DNA of 64,000 bases from Mallotus nudiflorus (Eukaryota; Streptophyta; Magnoliopsida; Malpighiales; Euphorbiaceae). Location of the stretch: contig CANTUR010000541.1 in the NCBI GenBank assembly GCA_947683625.1, positions 79,501-143,500 of the forward strand, written 5' to 3'. Shown in pieces: positions 34,069 to 45,160 of the stretch. Positions within the stretch are counted from its first letter, which is position 1; the number at the start of each line of letters is the position of its first letter. Position numbers and translations under genes: made by a program. A model generated the notes under the pieces. It saw only the letters and a list, made by a program, of their open reading frames with translations. It was not told the DNA's origin and did not search any database.

Positions 34069-35386
34069 CCTGGCACTCCCTCTACTATCTCTACCATGCC
34101 CCTACTAGAAAATGATTTGTGTCGTACTCTGATACTGAGCTGGAGGTAACTGATAAGGAGCTAGAGCTGAACTAGCAATCAACTATTGTAAAAATGGTTA
34201 CTAATAGCCAAAATAAGGACATGCTCTAGCAAAATGTCCCATCTATCTGCATTTAAAACAAGCTCTAAGAGTTATGTAGCATGGTCCCTTATGGACTCTC
34301 CCACACATCTAATAAGCACTGGCTACTAATCTTGTGCTGCCGTATCTCAAACTCTGACCACTGCTACTACTAGTAGCTCAAGAACCAAATCTAATAGGTC
34401 TACAGGGTCCACTAAGGCCATGTATGCTACTCTTGTGGACTCTTTGCTGAGATCTCTAGCTCTGCTGATAAGATCCTCTCTGACGACTGCTATAGCCAAT
34501 TTAAAATGTTTAGAACGGTGTGCTATGAAATCTTCCTAACTAAACACCTCCCAGCTAATAATAATCAAGCATAACTCCCTACATGACCAGTCTAAGCTCT
34601 CTCTCCTTAGCCAACTCTATCACCGACTCAAGAGTAAGGCCTGTAGTAGGCTTCCCAACAAATGTAGAACTCAGTTCGATAACGCACATAATGATTGTAA
34701 AGTACTAGTCTCTCATCAGGACCTCTGCATACTGACCCAACCTAAGGAACTTTCTAGTGCATTCCTCTACTAATTTGTCACCTCTAGTAATCTCATCAGC
34801 CAAAGTCTGTAGCTCATCCATATAGGCTCTAGATAGAAACATCTCATAAATCTCTCTAGAAACTAAGCCCAAGTCATCGTTGTCATGTGCGGCTGAATAA
34901 CCTGATGAACAAATCCAAGGCTGGTCCCTCTACAGATAGCTCAACTATCATAATCCATTAATACTCGGTGTGAGCAATTTGAGTCCTCATCTTAATAGCA
35001 TGCAGAAAATCTAGAGGGTCTGTAGTACCGTTGAATGATATCCTGTTGACTATGGCATAGAACAATGCTACCTTAGGGTCAGACATACCCTACTAATAAT
35101 CAAGTTGCATCTGTAATGCAATTAGAGGTATAACAACTTCCTCAAACTCCTGCTCTATAGGTTCCTCATCCTGTAGCTCTCTCTGCCTACGATGACCTGC
35201 CGCTCCTCGAGGTCTACCTCTACCTCTACTTCTATGCCTTGCTGGCGGCTCAGGAGGTAAAACCTCATCCTGAAAGGACTCATCATGCTCAACCTCAACA
35301 ACTGGTGGAGCAACATGCACTCGTCTTCTCATTCTTAAAAGATAAAAACCAATGAGATTCAGACAAAACAGATAACAAACAAACAA
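34069..35386 (-). pseudogene. K gag (broken)
   Basis: The start is at 35386 or at the MRRRVHVAPPVVEVEHDE position near 35336. An Arg-rich region (RHRSRGRGRPRGAAGHRR) and an acidic stretch follow, typical of Tekay gag N-termini. The capsid part, about 35080-34500, is recognisable only in pieces. Two zinc knuckles lie near 34312-34225 (CGRVHKGPC and CFKCR-stop-MGHFARACP). It ends at the LTR C junction; the protease side is 20708 (or its sister 7407). Confidence 0.75.
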
Positions 35387-35513
35387 CCTAATGATTACGC
35401 GGAATACTAAATCAAGGAAAACTTATTGAATACATAATTAAACCTAATTTATTATAATAGTTTCAAAGAAAACATGACTCTAATAACCTAGGTCCACAAC
35501 ACTAATAAACCAT

Positions 35514-35525
35514 GCTCTGATACCA
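35514..35525 (-). other. K primer-binding site (initiator tRNA-Met)
   Basis: TGGTATCAGAGC on the minus strand, four bases inside the LTR end. This is the standard plant initiator-Met primer match. Confidence 0.9.
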
Positions 35526-35529
35526 ACTT

Positions 35530-35925
35530 TATCACGACCCAAATTGGGAGTCATGACCATTATTAGGGAATGAGAATTCTTTTGAATCTAGAACCAACAG
35601 CAAGCCTTAAAAATAAAAACACATGCAATAATAATATGAAAATATGCCATAATTAAAAATTTATTCAATATAAAAAATAAATCTTTATATGTCATATCAT
35701 AATAAAAATATTTCATACAATATTCAAGTACAAGGTCTATGATTAATACAACACATTTTTATTACAATAACACAACTACTACAGTCTCTAGAGTACAATA
35801 AAAGTTCAGATACAAAGTTTACGTAATCTTGCCGGGGCTGAAGAAGACCAGTGTAAAGTACTAAAGCGTGACCATTTGGTGACTATCACTTAATAGTAAA
35901 GGGCAATGATTTATCCCTACTTCTA
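35530..35925 (-). repeat. K 5' LTR, inner part only
   Basis: Starts TATCACGACCC (decayed TGTCACGACCC) and matches 1483 onward well for about 260 bases, then more weakly. Clear similarity to K's other LTR fades after about 35790, and by about 35930 the sequence is something else. The exact breakpoint is uncertain. Confidence 0.7.
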
Positions 35926-36160
35926 TATGTATGCATGCTTATATGAATGCTTACCTTGGATTATGTACAAATAGGATCACAACGTGGTCAGCCAGGCCAG
36001 GATCACAGCCCTTTAGCACTAAGTTGTCACTCTCCAGACTAAGGAGGAGGACTATGAAGAAGAAGACGAAGAGGGCATTGGTGATGATGATGGTGATGGT
36101 TCTGATGGGAATAATGATGGAGATGATACAAAGGCTACCAAGATAGAGGCTTCTTAGACT
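35926..36160 (+). pseudogene. Remnant with coil-like segment and acidic tail
   Basis: One plus-strand frame gives ARITAL, then after a stop VVTLQTKEEDYEEEDEE, then an Asp/Gly/Asn-rich acidic run ending in KIEAS and a stop near 36156. It looks like the C-terminus of a coiled-coil accessory protein of a retroelement, but I cannot name it. It lies between K's broken 5' LTR and F's antisense ORF. Other frames here, both strands, look random. Confidence 0.35.
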
Positions 36161-36410
36161 AGGATCTAGACTTTTCTTTGATTTCTGATCTCTAATATTA
36201 TAGAATTGTTTCAAGTTTATTTTGCATATTTATGTTCATATTTGATGGAACATTTAAAACATTTTGACTCATTTCATTAAGGAATCTTTGATCATTTCAA
36301 TATAATGCTACATAAATACATCATTCAACCATGCAAATTTCCCACTAATTACTTGAAATAGGAAAAGTCAAATCGAATAATATATTCAAAATATGCCTTT
36401 AACTATTACA

Positions 36411-36613
36411 GAGGCAATTGCCTCTTCACTCAGGCATCGTCTCTTCATGAAGAGGTGATTTCTAAATGCCTCCTTATAATGAGGTGCCGCCTAATCGAAG
36501 AGGTGAATACCTCACCACCTATGTTGTAGATCCCCTTTTTAAACCTCATTTTTCTTCACAAAATCCACTTCTTCTCTCACACCTACACCTCAACAGCTCC
36601 AAAAATCCCTAAA
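36411..36613 (+). promoter_or_regulatory. Palindrome cluster upstream of F antisense ORF
   Basis: Contains two perfect 14-bp palindromes, GAGGCAATTGCCTC (36411-36424) and CTCTTCATGAAGAG (36441-36454), and the inverted repeat GAGGT-GAAT-ACCTC (36500-36513). Between them are further GAGGTG/CACC-type copies. A weak TATA-like TTTTTAAA lies about 30 bases further on, then a pyrimidine-rich leader and ATG at 36614. Control function is inferred from position and symmetry. Confidence 0.4.
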
Positions 36614-37855
36614 CATGACTGAAAGAAGTTTCAAATAACTACAAACAATCTTAAAGGGCTTAAATGGTGAATCATGGGAAAAATTGGAGCCCTTCCATCT
36701 GCTAGTTTTTTTATCTCTTCATGTAAGGAGAATCAACTTTCCCCTTCTCTATGCCATGGCTCAATTCTGGGATCCTAGCAAACATGTTTTCTAATTTAAT
36801 TCTTTAGAAATATACCCCTTGCTAGAGGAATTCAAGGCTATTATAGGATGTCACTTGGACTCTACCTATCAAATTCCAATCCCTCAGGTCAAAATTTTGG
36901 ACTTACATTCCATCCAACATTAGATGGCTAGACTGTTCAATCACTCCCCTTAGTCTTCTCTTCACTACATCTTCAGTAATGAAGTTTTGGTGGGACCCTT
37001 CCTCAAGCTTAGTGCAACTACAAATAAGAAGGAAGTTTACTGGCCATGGATGATCAGCCTCTGCTTGTATGCTCAATTCCTGCTGGTTTCCACTTTTGGT
37101 GAATGTGATTCAAAAGTCCTCCATATCCTACACCAAGTGGAAGTTGAGCTCAATCCTTTCCCCTTATTCTAGCGAAAACCATCATCGAGCTAGATAAATT
37201 TTTAGAAACTAGGCAATTCTCTAGGAGTCCATTACTGTTTGAGGTCAGCCTTCTCCCCTCTTTATTTTTTTCTTTTTTTCATCTTCTAATTTATTCCTTT
37301 TTAGGCATGGCTTCACGAAAAGCTGAGACTACTTGAGCTTCCTAGAGACATTAAGCACTACAAAGTAAAGCATTGCAGTACCAGAAAGCTCCACCCTATA
37401 CTAGAAGATGTTCATAGTTGGTTGTCCACCTTTCTTCATTTTATGATTCGATGGATGTGTCCATAGTGAAGGCTACAACATGTGACCATTTGATCTTACA
37501 CCCACTGTGTCCCTATAGCCGGCCTTCACTTCACCACTTTCTATAATCTTGAACATCTTTGCTGACAATATGGACAGAAATATTTAATTATAGGGTTAGT
37601 GCATAAATTCAAACTAGGACCCCCCTTTTAAAACTTCTTAGACAATTTGGTTGCTACTTGGCCTCATAGAATCATTCAGAGACACATTGATTATGTTAGA
37701 GATTAGTCCATCAATGATCAGTATAATATGTGGATTCAATTGCAATAAATATAAATTGATGAGTTCATGAAAAATAAAAGGACAAAAGAGTTGCAAATAT
37801 TGAGTGCTTAGGGTGTTCCACAAAAAAGCAAAAACAAAATTAGTTTATGAATTTA
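36614..37855 (+). pseudogene. F antisense accessory ORF (DUF7745-like)
   Basis: Opposite in strand to F's pol and converging on it tail to tail (pol ends near 38215). Starting at ATG 36614, blocks read LEPFHLLVFLSLHV, LLYAMAQFWDPSKHVF, YPLLEEFKAIIGCHLD, then 36987-37169 open with VGPFLKLSATT and VYWPWMISLCLYAQFLLVS. It ends with a Lys/Gln-rich helix-like tail (YNMWIQLQ, KNKRTKELQ). The pattern resembles the plant retroelement-associated DUF7745 family by memory. About a dozen stops break it. Tat elements such as Grande are known to have antisense ORFs here. Function is unknown. Confidence 0.6.
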
Positions 37856-38214
37856 ATCATCATTCCTTTTTTGTGTTAAATGGAATTCCTTTTATGGTTG
37901 TTTGTAATAAACATTTAATGCAACGTTCAACAGTAATTAAGGCAAACAATTTCATTTAAATTAAACATAACATGGCTATACATTTCACTTCTGATATAAC
38001 CCATATAGTTAGATGGCTTACCCTTGCAAGTTTTCTAATGAATTATTTTTCTTTCTTTCTCTCTCTTTTTACATGCCCTTTATTTGTGCCTAAATTGCCT
38101 TTTTCAAGGTTTTCAATCTAGCAAGACTTTGTATTATTTTTTTTATTTTTATCTCTAACTTTTACTTAAACAACCTTTTTTTGAAGTTTTCTCCCTAGCA
38201 AGACTTTATAGAAA
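37856..38214. other. Spacer between convergent F ORFs
   Basis: AT-rich with T-rich tracts. No ORF or named element is seen. It would hold both 3' ends if both transcripts exist. Confidence 0.4.
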
Positions 38215-39300
38215 GTATTTCTTGAGCTTGTCCATGTTAATGGGTTCTCTGAACTTATTCCCTTCCATGTCGAATAAAATTGTAACACCCTTGGAAAATA
38301 ACTTTTTCACCACATAAAGACCTTCCTAATTTAGCTTGAACTTTCCCTACGAGTCAATCATAATTGGTTTTGTGAGCTTCAGCATCATATCACCCTCTTT
38401 GATCTTTCCTGGCTTGATTTTTTTGTTATATGCTTGAGCTATTCTTTTCTATTACAACTAGGAGTGATACATAGCTTTCATCCTTTTATCATCCAATAGG
38501 ATCAAATGTGCCAATCAACTCTTTACCCACTGATACTCAAGGATTTTGGATTCTAGAAGAACCTTTACTGATTGAATCTTGACCTCGACAGGTAATACAA
38601 CTTTACACCTATACACTAAGGAATACAGAGTGACCCCAGTTGATGTTCTAGCAGTAGTACTATATCCCTATAATGCAAACTGTAGATAATCTGCCCAGTC
38701 TTGGTAATTCTCCATCATTTTAGCCATGATCTTTTTTACATTTTTATTTGTGGCCTCCACCACTCCATTTTCTTGTGGTCTATATAGAGATGACATGTGA
38801 TGTTCAATTTTGTATTCCTTTAATAATTCCATTGCCTTTACCAAAACTAGATACCATTATGGTGACAACATAATGAGGTAACCCATATCTATAAATTATG
38901 TTCTTCTCAATAAATCTAGCCATCTGCTTTGAGCCAATAATAGCATAAGACTCAGCTTTGACATATTTAGGGAAATAATCAATTTCCACCATAATGTATT
39001 GATGACCATTTGATGCTCTCGACCTTATCTCTCCTATAATATCAATTCCCTAAACTATAAATGGCTAAGGAGAAGTCATTCCTTAAAGTTCCATGGATGG
39101 CAAATGGCAAACATCCCCATAGGCCTAACAATTATGGCATTTCTTTACAAACTTAACATAATCTATTTCCATGGTTAGCTAAAAGTAACCCTGATGAACT
39201 ATTTTCTTTGCCAAGACTGTCCCATTTATTTGTGGCCCGTAACTCACTTTATGAACTACTTTTATAAGTTTTTTAGCTTCATTTTTCCATACATCTTAGG
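38215..39300 (-). pseudogene. F integrase (broken)
   Basis: Catalytic region at 38992-38804: VEIDYFPKYVKAESY holds the first Asp. The second Asp site reads VVTIMVSSFG, where VTDNGTQF-like sequence is expected, so that Asp is lost. The Glu region is at about 38790 (ENGVVEATNKNVKKI). The C-terminal tail runs to about 38220 (NKFREPINMDKLKKY). Many stops. Confidence 0.75.
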
Positions 39301-40600
39301 TGAACCCCAGTTGGCATCCTTTAGTTTAGTATCCCATTATGGTTAATGAATTGCCATGATAAAATATACTAAGACATTATTTCTTTCTTATTAGCATCTT
39401 CAGGGAATTGTCCCATCTCCAAATTCAGTTGCAAATTATAAAACCAAGGCTTTTTAGTAGTATCAACTGTTATTACCCTTACCTCTTTATAACAAGGGTT
39501 TTAGGACTTTACTAGAATTAGGGGCTTAGTTTCTATTTGTTTCCTATTTCCCATATAAAAGCCAATATAGCCAGGGTAGATATTTGGTTCTCTTATTTTA
39601 GTAGATAAACAAATTTGCACCAGATAAAGGATAGCAAGATAGTAGTCACATAATCCTAATACAGATGCAGCCATCTTTTTTTACCTCCTATTCTTTAGAA
39701 GCCTACTTTATAACTAGCATAGAGTCCTTGTACATAGTGACATCTTCTGCCCCTACATTTTAAAGTGTATCCAGCCAAAAAATGCAAACCTCATATTCAA
39801 CTTGATTGTTTGTCACTTTGAATTCCAACCTTTTGCCATTGGGATCATTTTTCTTTGTATGATTAGAATTATACTAATGCCTTCTCCTTTATTAATAATG
39901 GCCCCATCGAAGTACGTCTTCTAACCTTGGACCTCTATTGCCCCTAAATGCTCATTTGGAAACTCCAGCTCCCACTCCTGTTCATCACTTACTAGGTTTT
40001 GAATTAAGAAGTCTACCATTGCTCTCCCTTTCACTACCTTCTTTGCTATATAGTCTATCTCAAATTCAATGAGCAGGACCATCCATCTGGTTAATCTTGA
40101 CATAAGTGATAAAGCCTGTTGAAGGTACCTAAAGGGATCATATTTGGAAACTACCTGTACCCTGTAAAATTAGGAATAATGTCAAAGCTTCTTGGTTGCC
40201 TAAATTATTACTAAACATGTATTTTCCACCAAAATATAATAAGCCTTATATTTTAAAAGCTTCTTACTCAAGTAATACATCACGTGCTCAACTTTACCTT
40301 TGCCTTGTTAAGCTAACATTTCACCTATTGCATCATGCTTAATAGCTAGATAAAGAATTAAAGGCTTTCCTGGCTTTGGCGGTTGTAAGACCAGAGAATT
40401 CATTAAATAATTCTTAAGAGCATTAAAACCCTGTTGATATTTATCATCCCAAACTATTGGCTGATTCTTCCTCAAGAGCTTAAAGATTAACTCATAAATA
40501 GTAGTCAACTTAGCCATGAATATACTAATGTATTGCAATTGCCCAATGAAGCCTCTAACTTCTTTTTCATTTTTCAGTGCGAGCATCTCTCTGATTGCTT
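39301..40600 (-). pseudogene. F RNase H and additional archaeal-type RNase H (broken)
   Basis: RNase H starts at 40586-40308 (EVRGFIGQLQYIS, GKPLILYLAIKHDAIGEML). The linker at 40103-39921 (MSRLTRWMVLLIEFEIDYI, VKGRAMVDFL) joins to a second RNase H at about 39860-39650 with GKRLEFKVTNNQVEYEV and VTMYKDSMLVIKQ. A second, archaeal-type RNase H is the hallmark of the Tat lineage. Confidence 0.75.
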
Positions 40601-41270
40601 TAACCTTATTTAGATCGTCATTTATTCCCCTCTAGATGACAATGTGTCCTAGAAATTTCCCCAACCTTACCCCTAAAAACACACTTCTTCATATTCAATC
40701 TTAGAGTGTACTTCCCTCCCCTTGTAAGAAACTTGTCCAGAGCCACAAAGTGCCCTTTTCTGGTTGGAGATTTCACTATCATAAAATCCATATATACTTC
40801 TATTTCTTTGTGGATCATGTCGTGCAGCAAGGTGGTAGCCATCCTCTGATACATAGCCCTTGCATTTTTCAATCTAAACGGCATGACCAAGTAATAGTAG
40901 ATACCCTATTCAGTGCTAAAAGACATTTTTAGCTTGTTGATTACTACCTTCATGATCTAATTATATCCTAAGAAACCATCCATAAAGGAGTATATTGCAC
41001 TAAAAGTCGCACTATTAACTAGTGTGTAAATATGTGGTAAAGGAAAATCATCTTTTGGGCAAACCTTGTTTAAATCTATATAATCCATATGCATCCTAAC
41101 CCTTCCATCTTTTTTAGTGATCAAAACAATATTTTCCAGCCATTGGGTGTCTTTTACCACCTCTAGAAACTTCGCCTTTAACTGCTTTTTAACCTCTTCT
41201 TTAATCAAAAGAGCCCATTATGGCCTTAACCTTCTCTTATTTTATTTTATTGGTGTGACATGAGGATACG
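40601..41270 (-). pseudogene. F reverse transcriptase (broken)
   Basis: Fingers/palm at 41208-40957 (DGRVRMHMDYIDLNKVCPKD, FPLPHIYTLVN) and 40890-40618 (MPFRLKNARAMYQRM). The catalytic box reads VYMDFM where VYVDDM is usual, so one Asp is replaced. A frameshift or stop at about 40950 separates the parts. Confidence 0.8.
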
Positions 41271-42885
41271 TGGGAATTTTGTGTTCTTTTATTTCCCTAT
41301 TGATCCCAGGCATATCTTCATAGCCCTAAGTAAATACTTTATGTCTTCCTTTTAAAGGTTCTTTCATTTTTTCTCTCTCATCAAGAGTTAAATCATAAGC
41401 AATCAATATATTTTTAGGGTTATCATTTATGCCTAAATTAAATGATTTAGTTTGCAGAATTAATGTCAAACATATGCATGAAATGATCATTACAAATAGA
41501 GTAACCATTAGGAAACACATCACATAAATAAGTAAAATCATACTTCATTGCATCCACTTTAGAAAGGAACAAGTCATCAATTTTAAATAAAGTAGTAACG
41601 GCAATGTCAAAATCATCATAGAAAATGTCCATGATGAAATTCAAAACATAAGTCTTAAAATCTAGCTCCCTTTCCTTATCAACAACGTCCTTCAGCTCTA
41701 GAGCAATAATGACCTCTTTGGACTCTTCTTCAACCAGTACCAGCTCTTCCACAGGAATGACCTCAGCAGCAACCTTCTTTACATCGTTCATAAATTCAGT
41801 AAAGATTTCAAATTTAGGATCACTTCCCCAGCCATCAAAAGAGGTTCAGGAGTTCTCATGTATGGGTAACTAGTGCCCACTTTAGCAAACACAACCCATA
41901 GTCCTTGCCTTTTAGTTTCAACAACATCCTCATTTTCATCTTTGGAATCTTCGGCCCTAGAATATCCAATCCCATATTTTAAAATAGGGACTTTTGGTTC
42001 AAAAAATTTAGGTGGTACACTCTGATTCTTTCCTATCCCTAGTCCAAGCATGAACTTCATACTCCTCATCATGTTTATAACCTTCTCATCTAGCTCATCT
42101 TTATAAATCATGCAGACTTCAAAACTTGGGCTTGTAGGAATTTTCTTGGGTGCTAATTTCAAAGTAGCCACAACAGCCTTAGTCTCTACTGAGATCATAA
42201 CAACTTTGCCTTCATGTGGAAACTTAATTTTCTGATGAAAAGTGGACAACACACCTCCTAAAAGATGAAACAATGGCCTCCCCAGCAGTATGGAAAAAGT
42301 TATAAGAATGTCTATTACATGTAAGTTGACCTAAGTTTTGATAGGTCCAGTCTTGACTAAGGCTCGAAATGCCTATTCAATGGGTCTCTTCATATCATCA
42401 TAGGCCTTGATGACTACATCAAAGGGTTTCAAGTTAGCAACAGTCAATCCCAACTTTGGTAAAAATTTTAGTGAGCACACATCAATGGTAGAATCATTAT
42501 CTACTAACATATAACAAGTTAGTTTCCCTTTTACCTCAACTCTAATGAATAAGTCCTTGTGATGGTCCCTTCCCTCTAATGGCATATCATCTTCATAAAA
42601 CATAATAGCACCTTGAGGAGTTTCCATCAAAGAGTTAACCATTTGTTCAGGAGTGCAGCTTATAGACATTCTCCTTTGGTCCAAGGCTAGAACTAGTGCT
42701 TCTCGATGGTCTCTAGAATGCATAAGCAATTCCCACACACTAGCAATGGCTTCCTTGTCCTTCTTCATGTCTTCTTTCATATCTTGTTTCCTCTTTATAG
42801 GTTTAATGGACTTCATTTCTTCTTCTTTCTTTTCAACCTTCCCAACTGATTGACTCTTTTTACTCTCCTTATTAGTATATAGATT
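41271..42885 (-). pseudogene. F protease and G-patch-like region (broken)
   Basis: Protease-like segment around 42500-42400: YMLVDNDSTIDVCSLKFL, where DNGS is usual. The region at 42273-41788 has TFHQKIKFPHEGKVV and then MRSMKFMLGLGIGKNQ, resembling the G-patch RNA-binding motif found before RT in Tat elements. The Lys/Glu-rich segment 42885-42700 is the gag-side linker. The open frame seems to start at 42912, but 42891-42912 belongs to copia LTR G, so that start is an artefact. Confidence 0.7.
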
Positions 42886-42890
42886 AACCT

Positions 42891-43997
42891 TATTGACGAT
42901 TTGCATGATCAAACTCCTAATTTTGGACTTTAAAAAATAATTTAGATTCTAATGATTTCTTTTAAGTGTGTAGGAAGTTGATTAATTATCAAGAATAATT
43001 ATTTAATTATTAGAGACAATGAAATACTCCTTGAAAGAGTATAAATATGCATTTCGATGAAGTATCTCAATATATGCAAGTCCCCAATTTTTTAGAAATA
43101 ATTATATACCAAAAATATACAAATTTGGACTTACATTGGTCTACTTATGAACACCTCATGAGCCCCTCACAACCCAACCTTGTATAGTGCCTCAAGAGCT
43201 AATTTTTAACAAAATGGTTAATGCTCCTTACGAGTTTCCCTCATGATCATGAGGAGCAGAGTTTAGCTCATTAGGGTAGTCATGACAATATTCAATGGAC
43301 ATTTTTTAATGCAACGATCCTCAAACTGACACTCATGAGCCAGGGTTTGCTCCTCATGACCATGAGCGGCGTTCTGATAGAAATAAGTACAAGATGATTC
43401 AAAAATAAACAAGAGACATTGGAGACATAACCAAAGCATCCAATAGCCATAATCTAAATTATTTATCTATACAAATAACTTCTCAAATTTAATTGAAATT
43501 TTAAGAAACTTGTTTACTTAATATACTCTTTAAGCATTTAATTAAGCTCTATAAACTCTTTTTAATTCATTTTTACATTTGTATAACTCTTGTGGGAGTT
43601 GGTGAGTGTTAGAATATATATTCTTATTATTTTATTTTTTGTGATTAAGAAAACAAGAAGTGAGAATCTATTCTAGTGGATTTGGTTTAAATGTTTATCC
43701 ATTAAAAAAATTAGGATTTGGTTTTTAAGTGAGCTTTGTAAAACTCAAATTGTAAGGTTGAAAGAGTGAGCCTCAAACTCTTGTATAATCTCAATCTTAT
43801 GAATAAGATTATGGGAATTGAAAATCCTAATTTGTAGATAACTTAGGTGAAGACATAGGATTGTTAAGAATCTGAACTCCTTAAATCATTGTGTTCATCA
43901 TTCTTCCTTCTCAACATTATTTTAATTCTTATAAAGAATTCTTTTAATTTCCTATTTTATTCAATAGCCTTATTCACCCTCCTCTAAGGCATTTTCA
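42891..43997 (+). repeat. G 5' LTR
   Basis: Starts TATTGACGATTTGCATGATC and ends GGCATTTTCA. A cluster of CTCATGA/TCATGAG motifs at about 43155-43380 includes the perfect palindrome CTCATGATCATGAG (43240-43253). A decayed TATA (TATACAAA, 43468-43475) follows, intact in the 3' LTR. Both LTRs begin TA rather than TG. Confidence 0.88.
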
Positions 43998-43998
43998 T

Positions 43999-44010
43999 TT
44001 TGTATCAAGC
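43999..44010 (+). other. G primer-binding site (initiator tRNA-Met, decayed)
   Basis: TTTGTATCAAGC, a degraded TTGGTATCAGAGC, two bases after the LTR, followed by TTGAATTCTAGG as in other copia elements. Confidence 0.7.
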
Positions 44011-44032
44011 TTGAATTCTAGGAACTTCATTG

Positions 44033-45160
44033 CTAGAATACAAGATCATTGGGAGTGAATCATCAAACATTTCTTCAATTAGACCATTCTTTGCTGGTAG
44101 TGACTATCCTAATTGGAAGTTCAAAATGGAACTATACGTTGATTGTGATTATATCAAATTTTAGGATATTATCCTAAAAGGTTAGGAACCACCTACAACT
44201 ACCATTGATGCTGCAGTAACTACTATAGTAAGAAGCCAATGGAATAATGAACAAAAGGAGGAAAATCATAAAAAAAGCTATAATCACTCTAGTCTCTTCC
44301 ATGACAAGAGAAGAAGGAGAAAAGCGTCAACATTGCATGTCAGCCAAGGAAATGTAAGAAACCTTGGAAAATCATTATGAAGGCAAAGTGCAAGTTAGAA
44401 GCAAGAAGGTTCAACTTCACATGTATGAATATGAACTCTTTAAAATGAATCCTCAAGAGTTAATTATGAAGATGATAAATTGCTTCAATGTTCTTCTCAC
44501 TACCCTCAAGAAGCTTGGTAAACATTTCACCAAGGAAGAATTAAACAATAAGATTCTAAGAATACTACCTAAGAAGGATTAGGAATCTCGGGTTATTTCA
44601 ATTGAGGAAGCTCAAGACCTTTTAACACTCTCAACCAATGTGCATATTAGAAAGCTCCTAACACATGAGCTTACAATTAAGTAAAGAGAAGAAGAATAAG
44701 AAGAAAAGGAGAAAAAGAAGTGCATAACACTAAAAGCTTCACAAGATGATAGTGAAGATGAAAACCCTGAAGACTCTAGTAATAAAGATGGTGATATTGT
44801 CATGCTTACTAGAAATTTCAAAAAATTCTTGAGCAAGAAAAATTTCTCAAAAACTAGAGACTCTAATAAGAAATATAAAGGAGAAAGCAATAAGAAAACT
44901 AAAGAAGTTACTTACTATGAATGCAAGAAACCAAGACACAATAGAAGTGAGTGCCCCAAACTAAAATTCAAGAACAAAGGAGCAAAGGATAAAAAGAAGG
45001 CCTTTAAAGCTACTTAGGATGATGACTCCTCCGAATATGAAAAGGAAGAGGAAAAACAAGAAGTGACCAATCTTTGATTCATGTCTCTTGAAGATGAAAA
45101 AGAGGTACCATCTACTTCTAACTCTTCTTATGATAATTATTTATGATTATGATAAACATG
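44033..45160 (+). pseudogene. G gag (UBN2-type copia gag, broken)
   Basis: N-terminal block SIRPFFAGSDYPNWKFKMEL at about 44067-44130, the core at 44364-44580 (ENHYEGKVQVRSKKVQL, LLTTLKKLGKHFT), and the nucleocapsid at 44802-45017. The zinc knuckle reads YYECKKPRHNRSECP; the first Cys of the usual CxxC is Tyr and the central Gly is Arg, so it is disrupted. Stops at about 44155, 44581, 44682 and 45016. The starting ATG is not visible; codon TTG stands near the expected place. Confidence 0.8.

Larger units (their letters stand above)
1483..35925 (-). mobile_element. Element K: Tekay-type chromovirus (Ty3/gypsy), heavily nested
   Basis: A minus-strand gypsy element defined by its 3' LTR (1483-3901), polypurine tract (3902-3916), pol (3966-7407), gag (34069-35386), initiator-Met primer site (35514-35525) and the inner part of its 5' LTR (from 35530). 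The order gag-protease-RT-RNase H-integrase-chromodomain, and the polypurine junction reading AAGGGGGGAAGATTG then TGATGACCC, are typical of the Tekay/Del lineage. K was split at a CCTAG target by Athila-like LTRs; the two halves are contiguous when these are removed. A second copy of its protease-RT region lies at 19520-20708. All frames are broken. The right end is lost near 35.9 kb, where Tat-like material begins. Confidence 0.85.

Noticed and set aside
36614..37855. Independent host gene on the plus strand
   Set aside because: It is full of stops, has no intron signals and occupies the known antisense-ORF position of Tat elements.
42891..42912. F polyprotein segment starting at 42912
   Set aside because: The first codons fall in the copia LTR of G; the open frame crosses the insertion border by chance.
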